Part shown: positions 36,358-46,409 of the stretch, piece by piece | How the letters are laid out: every line of letters begins with the position of its first letter | Position numbering within the stretch: position 1 is the first letter of the stretch | From: Bacillus massilinigeriensis | GTDB taxonomy: Bacteria; Bacillota; Bacilli; Bacillales; Cytobacillaceae | Length of the DNA: 64,000 nucleotides | Direction: 5' to 3' | Assembly (NCBI RefSeq): GCF_900117315.1 | Contig: NZ_LT630337.1 | Location: forward strand, 1,394,409 to 1,458,408 | Notes under the pieces: model-generated | What the model saw: the letters and a program-made list of their open reading frames with translations, nothing else | Told to the model about the DNA's origin: nothing | Databases searched by the model: none | Made by a program: the position numbers and the translations under genes

Positions 36358-36380
36358 AACCCTGCTCAAACAACAGGGTT
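36358..36380 (-). terminator. Terminator downstream of spoVE
   Basis: Stem AACCCTG / CAGGGTT with a minus-strand T-rich tail (CTTTTATTTTTTATTT), 38 bases after the spoVE stop. It implies murG has its own promoter in 36176-36357. Confidence 0.75.
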
Positions 36381-36418
36381 AGGTTAACTATACGGAAAAA
36401 GGAAGAATGGAAAGCTCT

Positions 36419-37519
36419 CTAATATCTTGAATGCCTGCTAATATTCAACAAAACGCCAATCGCCATCAACATTAGAGTTAAGGAAGAACCACCATAGCTT
36501 AAAAAAGGAAGTGTTATCCCCGTAACTGGCATTAATCCAGTTACGACTCCTACATTAATCATAACTTGTATGGCAACCATGGCAATGATTCCGACAGCAA
36601 GAAAACTCCCATAAAGGTCTGGAGCCCCTAAGGCAATTCGAATGCCTCTCCATAATAGCAAAGCAAATAATAGCAGAACAAAAGAACCTCCAATGAAACC
36701 TAATTCTTCTGCAACAATCGCAAAAATAAAATCCGTTTGCGGTTCAGGAAGGTAGAAAAATTTCTGTCTACTTTGACCAAGGCCTAAACCAAATAACCCA
36801 CCTGGACCAATTGCATAGAGAGATTGGATAATTTGAAACCCGCTCACGAGTGGATCCTCCCATGGATCAAGGAAAGAGGTAATCCGTTTCATCCGATACG
36901 GAGCAGAGATGACTAAACCAACAAAACCAGCGATTCCTAACATTCCTAGCCCTAAAAAATGACTTATTTTTGCACCTGAAATAAAAATCATCACTAAACA
37001 TGTTCCAACCATAACCGTTCCTGTTCCTAAATCTGGTTGAAGCATGATTAACCCAAAGGCTAGAAATACTAAACCTAAGGAAGGAGCGAGTCCATTCTTA
37101 AAAGAGGTAATCTTCTTTTGATTTTCTGAAAGAAACTTTGCCAAAAAGGCAATCATCGCAAGTTTCATGAATTCAGATGGCTGGATGGAAAATGCACCCA
37201 CACCAATCCAGCTTCTAGAACCATTCCGCTCGGTTCCAATCCCAGGTATTAGAACAACCACTAATAGAATAAAACAAACAATTAACAGCACCTTTGACCA
37301 ATTACGCCATGTCCAATAATCCACATTCATAAAAAAGAACATCGCAGCTATACCCACTCCTGCAAACAGTAGCTGTCTTTTGGCAAAGAAAAAGGAATCG
37401 CCAAATTTATACTCTGCCCAAATGGCACTTGCACTGTAGACCATAATTAGGCCTACAGCAAGTAGGGTAAAAGTTGCAATGATCAGAATCATATCGGGAG
37501 TCGCTTTTTTTGTCGGCAA
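36419..37519 (-). CDS. spoVE: Sporulation SEDS-family glycosyltransferase SpoVE
   Basis: FtsW/RodA-type lipid II polymerase for spore cortex synthesis, partner of the class B PBP SpoVD also in this window. It has about ten membrane spans. SEDS motifs are RSWIGVGAFSIQPSEFMKL, MLQPDLGTGTV and MPVTGITLPFLSYGGSS. The start is TTG 37519 with TGAGGTG upstream. At 366 aa it equals B. subtilis SpoVE. It could in principle be a second FtsW, but order and length favour SpoVE. Confidence 0.93.
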   Translation of the reverse strand: MPTKKATPDMILIIATFTLLAVGLIMVYSASAIWAEYKFGDSFFFAKRQLLFAGVGIAAMFFFMNVDYWTWRNWSKVLLIVCFILLVVVLIPGIGTERNGSRSWIGVGAFSIQPSEFMKLAMIAFLAKFLSENQKKITSFKNGLAPSLGLVFLAFGLIMLQPDLGTGTVMVGTCLVMIFISGAKISHFLGLGMLGIAGFVGLVISAPYRMKRITSFLDPWEDPLVSGFQIIQSLYAIGPGGLFGLGLGQSRQKFFYLPEPQTDFIFAIVAEELGFIGGSFVLLLFALLLWRGIRIALGAPDLYGSFLAVGIIAMVAIQVMINVGVVTGLMPVTGITLPFLSYGGSSLTLMLMAIGVLLNISRHSRY

Positions 37520-37628
37520 TGTTCACACCTCAAATGCAAGTTTTAGGGCTTGCACGAGAGTGGACAAGCCACGCCCGAACATTTTCAGTGATGAGTTTAT
37601 TTCATGTTTCTTTTGTTAAGACAAGCCC

Positions 37629-38981
37629 TTACTTAAGCTTATGCACCGCCCGAGTAAAAATGTCTCCCCTTACCTCAAAAGTTTTATATTGATCCCAACT
37701 TGCACAGGCAGGGGATAATAATATTACATCTCTCGGATTAGACAGCTCGAATGCAACCGGTACGGCTTTTTCCACATTATCGACACGTTGAATCTTTTTT
37801 ATTCCAGCTTCTCTTGCAACACGCTCTAATTTTTCAGCGGTTTGACCAAAGGTAATGATTGCCTTAACTTTTTTAAATAAAGGTAATAATTCATCAAATT
37901 CATTGCCGCGATCAAGCCCCCCTGCTAAGAGGATAATAGGTTCATCAAAGGCTTTAATAGCATTGGTCGTAGCTAAAATATTAGTTGCTTTTGAATCGTT
38001 ATAGAATCTTCTTCCTTCGATTTCTTCAATGAATTGTAAGCGATGCTTAACACCCTTGAATGTTGTTAAGACTTTATAAATTGAATCGTTGTCAACACCT
38101 GAAATTTTTGCGGCAGCAACAGAGCATAGGATATTCTCTAAATTATGGGCTCCTGGAAGAACAACATCCTTCGTTTCCATAATTCTTTCTCCCTGCAAAC
38201 AAATCCACCCATTTTCCATATACACCCCATTCTCAAGCACTCTCTTTGTTGAAAAAGGGATAATCTGAGCCTTGGAAGCCCTCGCAATATCCATAACCTC
38301 TTCTTGTTCCGCATTAACAATTAAATAATCTTGTTCTTTTTGATTTTTTGTAATTCTTGCCTTCGCTTTTTCATATTCTTCTCTTGAACCGTGATAATCT
38401 AAATGCGCATCATAAAGATTTGTAATTATAGCTATTTTTGGTCTAAACTCATCAATTCCCATTAATTGAAAGGATGAAAGCTCAATGACAATGTTATTGT
38501 CTTCATGGGCCCTTTGTGCTACATCAGAGGCTACCGTTCCGATATTTCCTGCAATAAGAGGCTTTTTTTTCCCAGTATGCAGCATTTCATATATTAAAGT
38601 AGTTGTCGTTGTTTTTCCGTTTGTTCCAGTAATTCCGATAAAAGGAGCTTCAGACACCTGATAAGCAAGTTCAACCTCCGTAATGACAGGAATGTCCCTC
38701 CTAAGTGCTTCTACAATCATCGGATTATGATAAGGAATTCCAGGATTTTTCACAACCAATTCAAACCCATCTTCAAGTAGTTCAACTGGATGCTCTCCAC
38801 ATATTACTTTGATCCCCTGCTCAAGGAGTCCCTGGGCAGCAGAATTTTCTGATAAAGGCTTTTGATCATTGACTGTTACAAATGCACCAAGCTTATGTAA
38901 AAGGGAAGCCGCTCCAACACCGCTTTTTGCTAATCCTAAAACCAATACTTTTTTGTGACGATACGTATTTATCTTTTTCAA
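37629..38981 (-). CDS. murD: UDP-N-acetylmuramoylalanine-D-glutamate ligase
   Basis: ATP-dependent Mur ligase adding D-Glu. N-terminal Rossmann-type UDP-binding domain (KKVLVLGLAKSGVGAA), central ATP site ([15 protein letters not shown]) and C-terminal domain (HRLQFIEEIEGRRFYNDSKATN) are all intact. It is 450 aa. The mraY stop abuts its ATG directly (mraY ends at 38982). Confidence 0.97.
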   Translation of the reverse strand: MKKINTYRHKKVLVLGLAKSGVGAASLLHKLGAFVTVNDQKPLSENSAAQGLLEQGIKVICGEHPVELLEDGFELVVKNPGIPYHNPMIVEALRRDIPVITEVELAYQVSEAPFIGITGTNGKTTTTTLIYEMLHTGKKKPLIAGNIGTVASDVAQRAHEDNNIVIELSSFQLMGIDEFRPKIAIITNLYDAHLDYHGSREEYEKAKARITKNQKEQDYLIVNAEQEEVMDIARASKAQIIPFSTKRVLENGVYMENGWICLQGERIMETKDVVLPGAHNLENILCSVAAAKISGVDNDSIYKVLTTFKGVKHRLQFIEEIEGRRFYNDSKATNILATTNAIKAFDEPIILLAGGLDRGNEFDELLPLFKKVKAIITFGQTAEKLERVAREAGIKKIQRVDNVEKAVPVAFELSNPRDVILLSPACASWDQYKTFEVRGDIFTRAVHKLK

Positions 38982-39956
38982 TTACAACCACACCTCGATA
39001 TAAATTCCAATAATTGCAAACAATAAACCTACCGTCCAAAACGTCACCACGACTCGCCATTCAGACCAACCAACAAGCTCATAATGATGATGCAGTGGGC
39101 TCATGCGAAAAATTCTCTTTCCCGTTGTTTTAAATGATATGACCTGAAGAATAACCGAAAGTGTTTCGATTACAAAAACTCCCCCGATGATGATAAGCAA
39201 GATTTCCAATTTCGTTAAAATAGCTACCGTTGCAATGGCCCCCCCAAGGGCTAGCGATCCAGTATCCCCCATAAATACCTTCGCAGGATGAGCATTAAAC
39301 ACTAAAAAGCCGAGTACAGCACCCACCACGGCAACGGAAAAAATAGAAACTTCAAATAACGATTGATTCCATGCAAGAACGGCTAATGCTCCAAAGGCAA
39401 TGGCTGCGGTCCCTGACACTAATCCATCTAATCCATCTGTTAAATTGACCGCATTCGAAAAACCGACTAGCCAAAATATTATGAAAAAGGCATAGCCCCA
39501 GCCTAAGTCTAATGAATAATCAATTAACGGAATATGAATTTCAGTTGAAAAGTTATTTTGTTGTAATATGAAATAGGTAATGACAGAAATCACAATTTGA
39601 CCTAATAATTTCTGTCTGGAAGTCAATCCGAGATTTCTTTTCATTACGACCTTAATAAAATCATCTAGAAAACCTAAAAGTCCAAAACCTAAAGTAACAA
39701 GTAAAAGTACAAAGGTCTTTACAGTTGGTTCTGAAAATTTTTCAGTCATTACCAAAGTTGTTACTAAAATTGAAAAAAGGATGATCACGCCACCCATCGT
39801 CGGAGTACCGGTTTTCTTTTGATGGGACTTTGGTCCCTCTTCACGAATGCTTTGTCCAAATTTCAACCTTCTTAAGAAAGGAATAAAAATTGGAGAAAGT
39901 AACACAGCGATTAAAAATCCAAGTAAAATGGTGAAAAATATAACCTGCTCCATCAT
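38982..39956 (-). CDS. mraY: Phospho-N-acetylmuramoyl-pentapeptide transferase
   Basis: Makes lipid I from UDP-MurNAc-pentapeptide and undecaprenyl phosphate. It has ten membrane spans, with the PNPT signatures [13 protein letters not shown], the NLTDGLDGL aspartates, [12 protein letters not shown] and the [13 protein letters not shown] His cluster. It is 324 aa, identical in length to B. subtilis MraY. It lies directly after a small MurF-like gene. Confidence 0.98.
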   Translation of the reverse strand: MMEQVIFFTILLGFLIAVLLSPIFIPFLRRLKFGQSIREEGPKSHQKKTGTPTMGGVIILFSILVTTLVMTEKFSEPTVKTFVLLLVTLGFGLLGFLDDFIKVVMKRNLGLTSRQKLLGQIVISVITYFILQQNNFSTEIHIPLIDYSLDLGWGYAFFIIFWLVGFSNAVNLTDGLDGLVSGTAAIAFGALAVLAWNQSLFEVSIFSVAVVGAVLGFLVFNAHPAKVFMGDTGSLALGGAIATVAILTKLEILLIIIGGVFVIETLSVILQVISFKTTGKRIFRMSPLHHHYELVGWSEWRVVVTFWTVGLLFAIIGIYIEVWL

Positions 39957-39958
39957 TT

Positions 39959-40414
39959 TTATTCCCTCCCTTCCTGCTTATCTAGTTCGATTAGTTCTTT
40001 AAGCTTTTTAGCCATCACAGCTATATCATATGTCTCATCTGTTTCATTCAGAAGATTTTCCTCTAAAAAAATGAAATTTGTTTTCTCGTCTTTATCTGTC
40101 TTGTTTTCTTCTATCTTATTTTTATATAGTTTTATCATGTTCATTAAGCCTTCCAATAAATCATTTGTTAAAAAAATAGGGAAATCATTCGGTGTATATC
40201 TGGGTATGTCTTTATTTTTATCCCACAAAGCTGCAATTGCACCATTTTCTATTGCTTCTTGTAATTCACCTGAGTCATGAAAAACAGGGATAAATAATCC
40301 CTTTGGTTGTATATATGATGAACGAAATGCAACGGTTTGAAATGACATACTCCCATAAACAAATCCCTTAGATTGTGGGAACAATTCCCTTAAATCTGAA
40401 TTGGTCAAAAACAT
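39959..40414 (-). CDS. Orphan MurF N-terminal-domain-like protein (no catalytic domains)
   Basis: A 151-aa protein between murE and mraY, where many bacteria have murF. Its first 100 residues resemble the UDP-substrate-binding N-domain of MurF: GLFIPVF aligned with [18 protein letters not shown] with EAGVAAVLWDR, and a following [20 protein letters not shown] helix. The P-loop (TGTNGKT) and C-terminal domain are missing; instead there is a charged tail (about 104-151). The reading frame is intact, starts one base after the murE stop, and has GAGGAG before ATG 40414, so it looks expressed. Function unknown; it could be a relic or a regulatory/scaffolding protein. Confidence 0.75.
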   Translation of the reverse strand: MFLTNSDLRELFPQSKGFVYGSMSFQTVAFRSSYIQPKGLFIPVFHDSGELQEAIENGAIAALWDKNKDIPRYTPNDFPIFLTNDLLEGLMNMIKLYKNKIEENKTDKDEKTNFIFLEENLLNETDETYDIAVMAKKLKELIELDKQEGRE

Positions 40415-40415
40415 G

Positions 40416-41876
40416 TTATCTCTCCTCAATTGCCTCTCTAGCGACTAGACGATCATCAAAATCGTGAAACTCCTTACCAATTTGCTGATAGGTTTCATGT
40501 CCTTTTCCAGCAATTAAAATAATATCCTTCTCCTCTGCCTCTTGGATGGCATGAAAAATTGCTTCTTTTCGATCAACGATGACCTCATATTTTTCTCCTT
40601 TTACACCTTCAGTCATGTCTAAGAGGATTTGTTTTGGATCCTCACTCCTTGGATTATCTGAGGTGAAGATCGCATTGGTACTATATTTACACGCGATTTT
40701 TGCCATTAACGGTCTTTTGGTTTTATCTCGATCTCCTCCACAGCCAACAACGACAAACACTCTCTTCTTGGAAAATTCCTTAATCGTTTTTAAGGCATTC
40801 TCGAGACTATCGGGCGTATGGGAATAATCCACGATGACCGTAAAGTTTTGGCCCGCATTAACTAATTCAAATCGACCAGAAACCCCTTCAATGCTCTCAA
40901 TACTTGAAATAATGGATTGAATTGGAATACCCGAAGCTAACCCCGCTCCAATACTTGCTAATACATTATAGACGCTGAATTTCCCTAAAAGTTGCATCGA
41001 GATCTTATGAATTCCAAAAGGACTATGCAGTTCAAAAACAGTCCCTTTTGAATTTATTTCAATGTTTTTGGCTGTTAAATCCGCATCATGATCGATCCCG
41101 TACGTAATGATATGTGCCGATGTCGAGCGAACATATTCCTCACTTGCAGGGTCATCCATATTTAACACAGCAAATTTCGGGTGGTTATGTTGATATACAT
41201 TTCCTAGCTGTGCAAATAATAACCCCTTCGCTCTTCGATACTCCTCCATCGTCTTATGGTAATCCAAATGGTCTTGAGTAAGATTTGTAAAAACCGCCAC
41301 GTTGTAATCAACACCATGAACCCTTCCTTCATCAAGGGCATGGGATGATACTTCCATGGTAACTGAATTCACACCTGCTTCAACCATCTCCTTCAATGTT
41401 TTTTGTAAGGTTAAGCTTTCAGGTGTTGTGTTTTTCGTTTCATTTATTTTAGCGCCTATTTTTGTGTACATCGTCCCTATGAGACCTGTTTGCTGTCCGG
41501 CATCCATCAAGACTTTATCAATCAAATGACTTGTTGTTGTTTTCCCATTGGTTCCAGTAATTCCTATTAGGTGCATTTTATGACTTGGCTGACCATAAAA
41601 TGCATCCGCCAATATTGCTAATGCTCTCTTTGTACTTCTGACAATAATGACTGGAACACTAAGATCAAGATGAGTTTCAGCCAAAACAGCTACAGCCCCT
41701 TTTTCTACTGCATCAAAAGCCAGTGTATGCCCATCAACTGTGTATCCTTTAATACATACAAACAGGCTTCCTTCCTGAACCTTACGATGATCATTTTCAA
41801 GCGAAGTAATTTCAGGATTTCCACCACTGAAAGGAACAAGAGGGTGTAACTTCTCTAGAAGAGTATGTAATTTCAT
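40416..41876 (-). CDS. murE: UDP-MurNAc-tripeptide synthetase (meso-diaminopimelate adding)
   Basis: Mur ligase adding the third stem residue. The N-domain ([20 protein letters not shown]), P-loop ([16 protein letters not shown]), carbamylated-Lys region and C-domain are complete. The amino-acid-specificity motif DNPR (in [10 protein letters not shown]) indicates meso-DAP rather than lysine, as expected for Bacillus. It is 486 aa. The gap of 239 bases before it contains the spoVD terminator, so murE probably has its own promoter. Confidence 0.97.
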   Translation of the reverse strand: MKLHTLLEKLHPLVPFSGGNPEITSLENDHRKVQEGSLFVCIKGYTVDGHTLAFDAVEKGAVAVLAETHLDLSVPVIIVRSTKRALAILADAFYGQPSHKMHLIGITGTNGKTTTSHLIDKVLMDAGQQTGLIGTMYTKIGAKINETKNTTPESLTLQKTLKEMVEAGVNSVTMEVSSHALDEGRVHGVDYNVAVFTNLTQDHLDYHKTMEEYRRAKGLLFAQLGNVYQHNHPKFAVLNMDDPASEEYVRSTSAHIITYGIDHDADLTAKNIEINSKGTVFELHSPFGIHKISMQLLGKFSVYNVLASIGAGLASGIPIQSIISSIESIEGVSGRFELVNAGQNFTVIVDYSHTPDSLENALKTIKEFSKKRVFVVVGCGGDRDKTKRPLMAKIACKYSTNAIFTSDNPRSEDPKQILLDMTEGVKGEKYEVIVDRKEAIFHAIQEAEEKDIILIAGKGHETYQQIGKEFHDFDDRLVAREAIEER

Positions 41877-42071
41877 TCTTTATTCAATCCTCTCAAAAAG
41901 TAAAAACTAAAAAGCTGTGTAGAAACATGCGACTATTATTTTACATGAAAAATGAACTTTTAGCCATTTATTATTCAGTTTTTGAGAATGAAGTGAATTT
42001 ATTAATTGGAAATATGAGAAGAAAGATTTTTCCCCCTTTATCTGTACGGGTAAAATGCTTTATTGCACAAA

Positions 42072-42106
42072 ATAAGGTGGGCTGTTGGAGCACCACCCAC
42101 CCTTAT
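42072..42106 (-). terminator. Probable terminator downstream of spoVD
   Basis: Hairpin AAGGGTGGG / CCCACCTTAT on the minus strand, nine bases after the spoVD stop, followed by TTTTG. The T-tract is modest. Confidence 0.6.
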
Positions 42107-42115
42107 ATTATCCTG

Positions 42116-44044
42116 TTAATTATCCTTTTTTGTATCATTAAAATACAATCTTATCGTTGAGCCTTCTTTTACCTTTACACCCGGTTCTGGAGACTGTTTT
42201 ATGACCATATCTCCGTCTCCACTTGCATCAATCCTTAAGTTTACAAACTGCTCCTGTAGTTCTCTTTTGGTCATTCCCACAACGTCAGGGACTTGGATTA
42301 ATGGAGTATCTGGCCATGTTATTTCTTTTTCTATTTGTTCTTTACGTGGTTTTACACCCATACTTCTTAGACTATCCTCCATAATATTTCCAACAATAGG
42401 GGCTGCGACGACACCCCCAAATTGGACGGTACCCTTTGGATTATCTACAGCGACATAGACAACAAGCTGTGGATCATCTGCAGGAGCAAATCCAATGAAG
42501 GATACAATATGGTTATTCTCCAAATATCTACCATCCTTCGCTTTTTGTGCGGTACCTGTTTTTCCTCCGATACGATACCCTTCTACGAAGGATTTCTTGC
42601 CCGATCCTTGTGCAACTACACTCTCTAATGCATATCGAATTTCTTTAGATGTTTTTTCAGATATCACTTTTCTTTTCGCCTGTGGTGAGTTCTTCATTAC
42701 TACTTCACCTGTTGTTGGATCAACTAACTCCTTCGCTATATATGGCGTGTATAAGGTCCCTCCATTGATAGCCGCTGATAACGCAGTAACCTGTTGAATC
42801 GGAGTAACAGAAACACCCTGTCCAAAGGCTGTCGTTGCTAATTCTACAGGGCCTACTTTATTTATATTAAATAAGATTCCCTTTCCTTCCCCTTGAAGGT
42901 CAATGCCTGTTTTTTCTCCAAAGCCAAATTCCTTAATATATTTAAATAAAGTATCTTTACCGAGTCTTTGGCCAAGTTCTACAAAGCCGGGGTTACATGA
43001 ATTTTGAACGACTTCTAGAAAGCTTTGATCCCCGTGTCCGCCACTTTTCCAGCAGCGAAGTCTCGCACCATCAACAGCAACAAAGCCAGGATCATGAAAA
43101 TGTTCTTTTTCTAAATTCACCTTTCCTTCCTCTAATGCTGCTGCAAGAGTAATAATCTTAAAGGTGGATCCTGGTTCATAAGTGCTCCAAACAGGCAGGT
43201 TACGGTTATAGATCTCTGGAGCAACATTTTGAAAATTCGCTGGATCGAAGTCTGGTCGGCTGGACATCGCCAGTATTTCTCCCGTATTTGGGTTCATGGC
43301 AATTGCTATGACACCATCAGGATTATATGTGGCTTGTGCAATATCTAATTCCCTTTCAACAATCGTTTGAATCTTAGCATCGATGGTGAGTTTCAGATCA
43401 AGCCCTTCAATAGGTGCCTGATAATCATCAGCCATATCATTCATTCTCTGACCTTTTGCATTTGCATAAAATTGTACAGAGCCTTTTTCTCCTTTTAGTT
43501 CCTTATCATAATATAGTTCTAAGCCCATCAGTCCTTGATTGTCTATCCCAGCGAAACCAAGAACGTGGGATAAGTAATTTCCAAACGGATAATGGCGCTT
43601 AGAATCTTCACCAATATATACCCCTTCTAAACCTAAGCCTCTGATTTCCTTCGCCTTTTCGTGTGATATTTTCCTGCCTTCCTTTATTCGGACAATCGAT
43701 GTATTTTGTGTGATATACTTATAAACTTTTTCCTTTGAAAGATTAAGTGAAGCAGCTAATTTTTCCGCTGTTTTGGCCGGTTCTTTCATTTGCCTCGGAA
43801 CGACATAAACGGTAGGAGCACTTATATTAGTGGCAAGTTTGATGCCATTTCGGTCAATAATATCTCCTCTTTCTGGCTCGAATGGAATTTCGCGACTCCA
43901 TGAATTCCTTGCAAGTCCTGTTAGCCAATCACCTAAATAAAACTGAACATACCCAAGTCGAACATCAATAATGAAAAAAATAAGAAACCCTATTAGTAAT
44001 GATACAGTTAATCGTTTTCGAACGGTTACATTCGATACTCGCAT
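42116..44044 (-). CDS. spoVD: Sporulation-specific penicillin-binding protein SpoVD
   Basis: Class B transpeptidase for the spore cortex, working with SpoVE. An N-terminal anchor (about 13-32) is followed by the PBP dimer domain and transpeptidase domain with SxxK (EPGSTFK), SxN (VQNSCNPG) and KTG (GGKTGTAQK). A single C-terminal PASTA domain contains IQVPDVVGMTKREL. Start at ATG 44044 (MRVSNVTVRKRL) matches B. subtilis, with GGAGGAGG upstream; the frame is open 12 codons further. The product is 642 aa. Confidence 0.96.
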   Translation of the reverse strand: MRVSNVTVRKRLTVSLLIGFLIFFIIDVRLGYVQFYLGDWLTGLARNSWSREIPFEPERGDIIDRNGIKLATNISAPTVYVVPRQMKEPAKTAEKLAASLNLSKEKVYKYITQNTSIVRIKEGRKISHEKAKEIRGLGLEGVYIGEDSKRHYPFGNYLSHVLGFAGIDNQGLMGLELYYDKELKGEKGSVQFYANAKGQRMNDMADDYQAPIEGLDLKLTIDAKIQTIVERELDIAQATYNPDGVIAIAMNPNTGEILAMSSRPDFDPANFQNVAPEIYNRNLPVWSTYEPGSTFKIITLAAALEEGKVNLEKEHFHDPGFVAVDGARLRCWKSGGHGDQSFLEVVQNSCNPGFVELGQRLGKDTLFKYIKEFGFGEKTGIDLQGEGKGILFNINKVGPVELATTAFGQGVSVTPIQQVTALSAAINGGTLYTPYIAKELVDPTTGEVVMKNSPQAKRKVISEKTSKEIRYALESVVAQGSGKKSFVEGYRIGGKTGTAQKAKDGRYLENNHIVSFIGFAPADDPQLVVYVAVDNPKGTVQFGGVVAAPIVGNIMEDSLRSMGVKPRKEQIEKEITWPDTPLIQVPDVVGMTKRELQEQFVNLRIDASGDGDMVIKQSPEPGVKVKEGSTIRLYFNDTKKDN

Positions 44045-44078
44045 AATATTCCCGAACCTCCTCCATTTGGCTCGTTTC

Positions 44079-44107
44079 AATATATGCTTGTACCTTTTCT
44101 AATAGAC
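44079..44107 (-). promoter_or_regulatory. Sigma-E-type promoter of spoVD
   Basis: The minus strand reads GTCTATT (44101-44107), a 14-base spacer, then CATATATT (44079-44086), about 35 bases from the spoVD ATG. This fits the sigma-E consensus in spacing and most bases; spoVD is sigma-E-controlled in B. subtilis. Confidence 0.6.
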
Positions 44108-44141
44108 CAGTACAAAAGGCTACAGGGACTTTTTCAAAAAA

Positions 44142-44180
44142 AAAAATAGAAATTGGCTAAAACAGCCAATTTCTATTTTT
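44142..44180 (-). terminator. Strong terminator between pbpB and spoVD
   Basis: Perfect 17-bp stem AAAAATAGAAATTGGCT / AGCCAATTTCTATTTTT with a 5-base loop, followed on the minus strand by more T residues. It separates the vegetative mraZ-pbpB block from spoVD. Confidence 0.9.
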
Positions 44181-44219
44181 ATATTTAAAAGCTAAATGAT
44201 CCCTTTTCTTTTCAACTAT

Positions 44220-46409
44220 TTAATTGGGTACTACTTCTTTATTGTCATCCTTTTTCTTTTTCTTACTTTCTAATTGTTCCTTTGGTGTTTGCATCTCAAT
44301 AACAAGATAGTCTCCAGCTTTAATTTCTGTGCCCTCTTTAATATTTTGTTTTGTGACATACCCATTTCCAGTAGAATTCACCTTCAGGTTCGCAATTTCT
44401 GTAACCTTTAATACATCCCTTAATGACCAGCCTATCATATTAGGAATAGTCATTTTTCCGGTTGCTTTTATAACGACCTTTTCGCCCTCTAGTAGAGTGG
44501 AATCCTTAGCTGGGACCTGAGATATGATTTTGTCACCCATTCCTAAAACCTCAACCTCTATACCTTTCGTTTCTAACATGTTTGTTGCTTCCTCAATGGA
44601 CATGTTTGTTAAGTCTGGGATCGTAATAATATCCTTTTTCTTTTGCTTTGCAGGTTTAATATTCATATACTGAAGACTGTTTTTCATTACCGATTTAAAA
44701 ATCAGAGATACTGGCTCAGCACCATTAGTACTCTCGTCTATTTCTGGCTGCTGGACGGAAACATACATAATTAATTCAGGGTCATCCTTAGGAGCCATTC
44801 CTAAAAATGAAAACACGTAATTTTTATGTCCTTCTAGATAACGTCCATTGGGTCCAGGGATTTGGGCAGTTCCTGTTTTTCCTGCCACATCATATCCAGT
44901 AATATTGTAACGTTCATATCCAGTCCCTTTTTCCGAGGTAATAACCGTTTCTAAAATATCCCTTACTTGTTTTGCGGTATCCGCCGAAATAGGTTGTCCT
45001 ACAACCTCCGGATTTACCTTTTTGATTGTTTTATTTGTATTTGAGTCTACGATTTTTTCAACGACATGGGGCCTCATCATTTTCCCATCATTTGCAATAG
45101 CTGTTGCCGCTTGTATTTGCTGGATCGGCGTAATGGCAGTTCCTTGACCAAATGCAGTTGTAACCTTTTCAATAGGATATCGAAAAAGAATTTTTCCACT
45201 GGCTTCATTTGGCAAATCAATCCCTGTCGGTTGATCAAATCCAAATTTCGTTAAATATTGGCGAAATCTCGTAAATCCTAGCTGTTCCTTGGCAATTTTT
45301 GCAAAGGCCACATTTGAAGAGCGTTGAACCCCTTCTAAATAGGTGATGGAGCCCCAGCCCAATCCATAGTTATGGTCAGGCACGATATTTGGCCCTACTG
45401 CATAAGTGCCTGATTTATACCAACCATTAGGATTAAATACCTTCTCCTCAATGGCTGCCGCAAGAGTAAAAACCTTCATGGTAGAACCTGGTTCAAATGA
45501 TTCCTCTATGGCTAGGTTATGCCAGCTTTCCTCAATCCCATCCCTAGTCATGGGATCAAAAGTTGGTCTTTGACCCATTGCCAGTATTTCTCCAGTCTTA
45601 GGATTTGCCACAATGGCAATGACCTTTTTTGGATTATATTTATTCACAACCTTAGATAATGACTCTTCAAGAAAGGTTTGAATTTTTTTATCAATAGTTA
45701 AATATACATCATTTCCATTTTTAGCTGGTGTGACCTTTTCTTTACTATTTGGTAGAAGGTATCCCCACAAATCACTTTCGAAATCCATTCTTCCGTTCGA
45801 ACCAGTTAAGACTTTATTCATGCTTTTTTCAATCCCAAGCTGTCCGGAAATTTTATTCTTATTCTGGTCAGCATATCCGACTAAATGAGAGGCAAAGTAA
45901 CCGTTTGGATAAAAACGTTTCGTTTCCCTTAAGAAAATAATTCCAGGTAACTTTAATGCCTCTATATCATTTTTTTGTTCATAAGTAAGACCTCTTCCAG
46001 CCTTACCGAACTCGACCTGTTTCTTCTTCTTTGTTAATATTCGATAGATTTCAGATTCACTTAAATCGATATATTTCGAAAGTTCCTTTGCCGTTTTTTC
46101 AGTATCTATAACGTGTTGTGGCTTCTTCGGTATAATGGTCATTTCTTTATCAAGAATCGCAACCATCGTAAAGGAGGATGTATCCTCAGCAACAACCTTC
46201 CCAGTACGGTCATAGATCGTTCCTCGTTTTGCCTCTAACGGTTCTACCTTCATGTATTTCTGTTGTGCTTTTGCCTTAAGGTCAACCCCTCCTACCTTAC
46301 CTGTAACCTGCATACTGAAAAACCGAAACAGTAAGACAAAAAAGAGCAGGCTAAATATTACTAATAATATCGCTGCTCCTACATTCATATTTTTTTGTTT
46401 TTTTATCAT
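44220..46409 (-). CDS. pbpB: Penicillin-binding protein 2B (septal transpeptidase)
   Basis: Essential class B PBP of the divisome (FtsI homologue). N-terminal span (about 9-30), dimerisation domain (LEAKRGTIYDRTGKVVAED), and transpeptidase motifs SxxK (EPGSTMK), SxN (QRSSNVA) and KTG (AGKTGTAQ) are present. Two C-terminal PASTA repeats start near ITIPDLTNMS and MTIPNMIGWS, then a Lys-rich tail. It is 729 aa. The ATG overlaps the ftsL stop by four bases. Confidence 0.96.
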   Translation of the reverse strand: MIKKQKNMNVGAAILLVIFSLLFFVLLFRFFSMQVTGKVGGVDLKAKAQQKYMKVEPLEAKRGTIYDRTGKVVAEDTSSFTMVAILDKEMTIIPKKPQHVIDTEKTAKELSKYIDLSESEIYRILTKKKKQVEFGKAGRGLTYEQKNDIEALKLPGIIFLRETKRFYPNGYFASHLVGYADQNKNKISGQLGIEKSMNKVLTGSNGRMDFESDLWGYLLPNSKEKVTPAKNGNDVYLTIDKKIQTFLEESLSKVVNKYNPKKVIAIVANPKTGEILAMGQRPTFDPMTRDGIEESWHNLAIEESFEPGSTMKVFTLAAAIEEKVFNPNGWYKSGTYAVGPNIVPDHNYGLGWGSITYLEGVQRSSNVAFAKIAKEQLGFTRFRQYLTKFGFDQPTGIDLPNEASGKILFRYPIEKVTTAFGQGTAITPIQQIQAATAIANDGKMMRPHVVEKIVDSNTNKTIKKVNPEVVGQPISADTAKQVRDILETVITSEKGTGYERYNITGYDVAGKTGTAQIPGPNGRYLEGHKNYVFSFLGMAPKDDPELIMYVSVQQPEIDESTNGAEPVSLIFKSVMKNSLQYMNIKPAKQKKKDIITIPDLTNMSIEEATNMLETKGIEVEVLGMGDKIISQVPAKDSTLLEGEKVVIKATGKMTIPNMIGWSLRDVLKVTEIANLKVNSTGNGYVTKQNIKEGTEIKAGDYLVIEMQTPKEQLESKKKKKDDNKEVVPN

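Noticed and set aside
36419-37519. Possibility that the SEDS gene is ftsW rather than spoVE
   Set aside because: Length, position between murD and murG, and near-identity of motifs to B. subtilis SpoVE favour spoVE; ftsW is elsewhere in Bacillus.
37520-37628. Inverted repeat GGCTTG / CAAGCC between murD and spoVE considered as a terminator or sigma-E promoter region
   Set aside because: The stem is only six bases with no T-run, and no -35/-10 pair at sigma-E spacing could be found; too weak to annotate.
41927-42160. 77-codon plus-strand frame between murE and spoVD
   Set aside because: It runs antisense through the spoVD terminator and stop; no ribosome site or homology.
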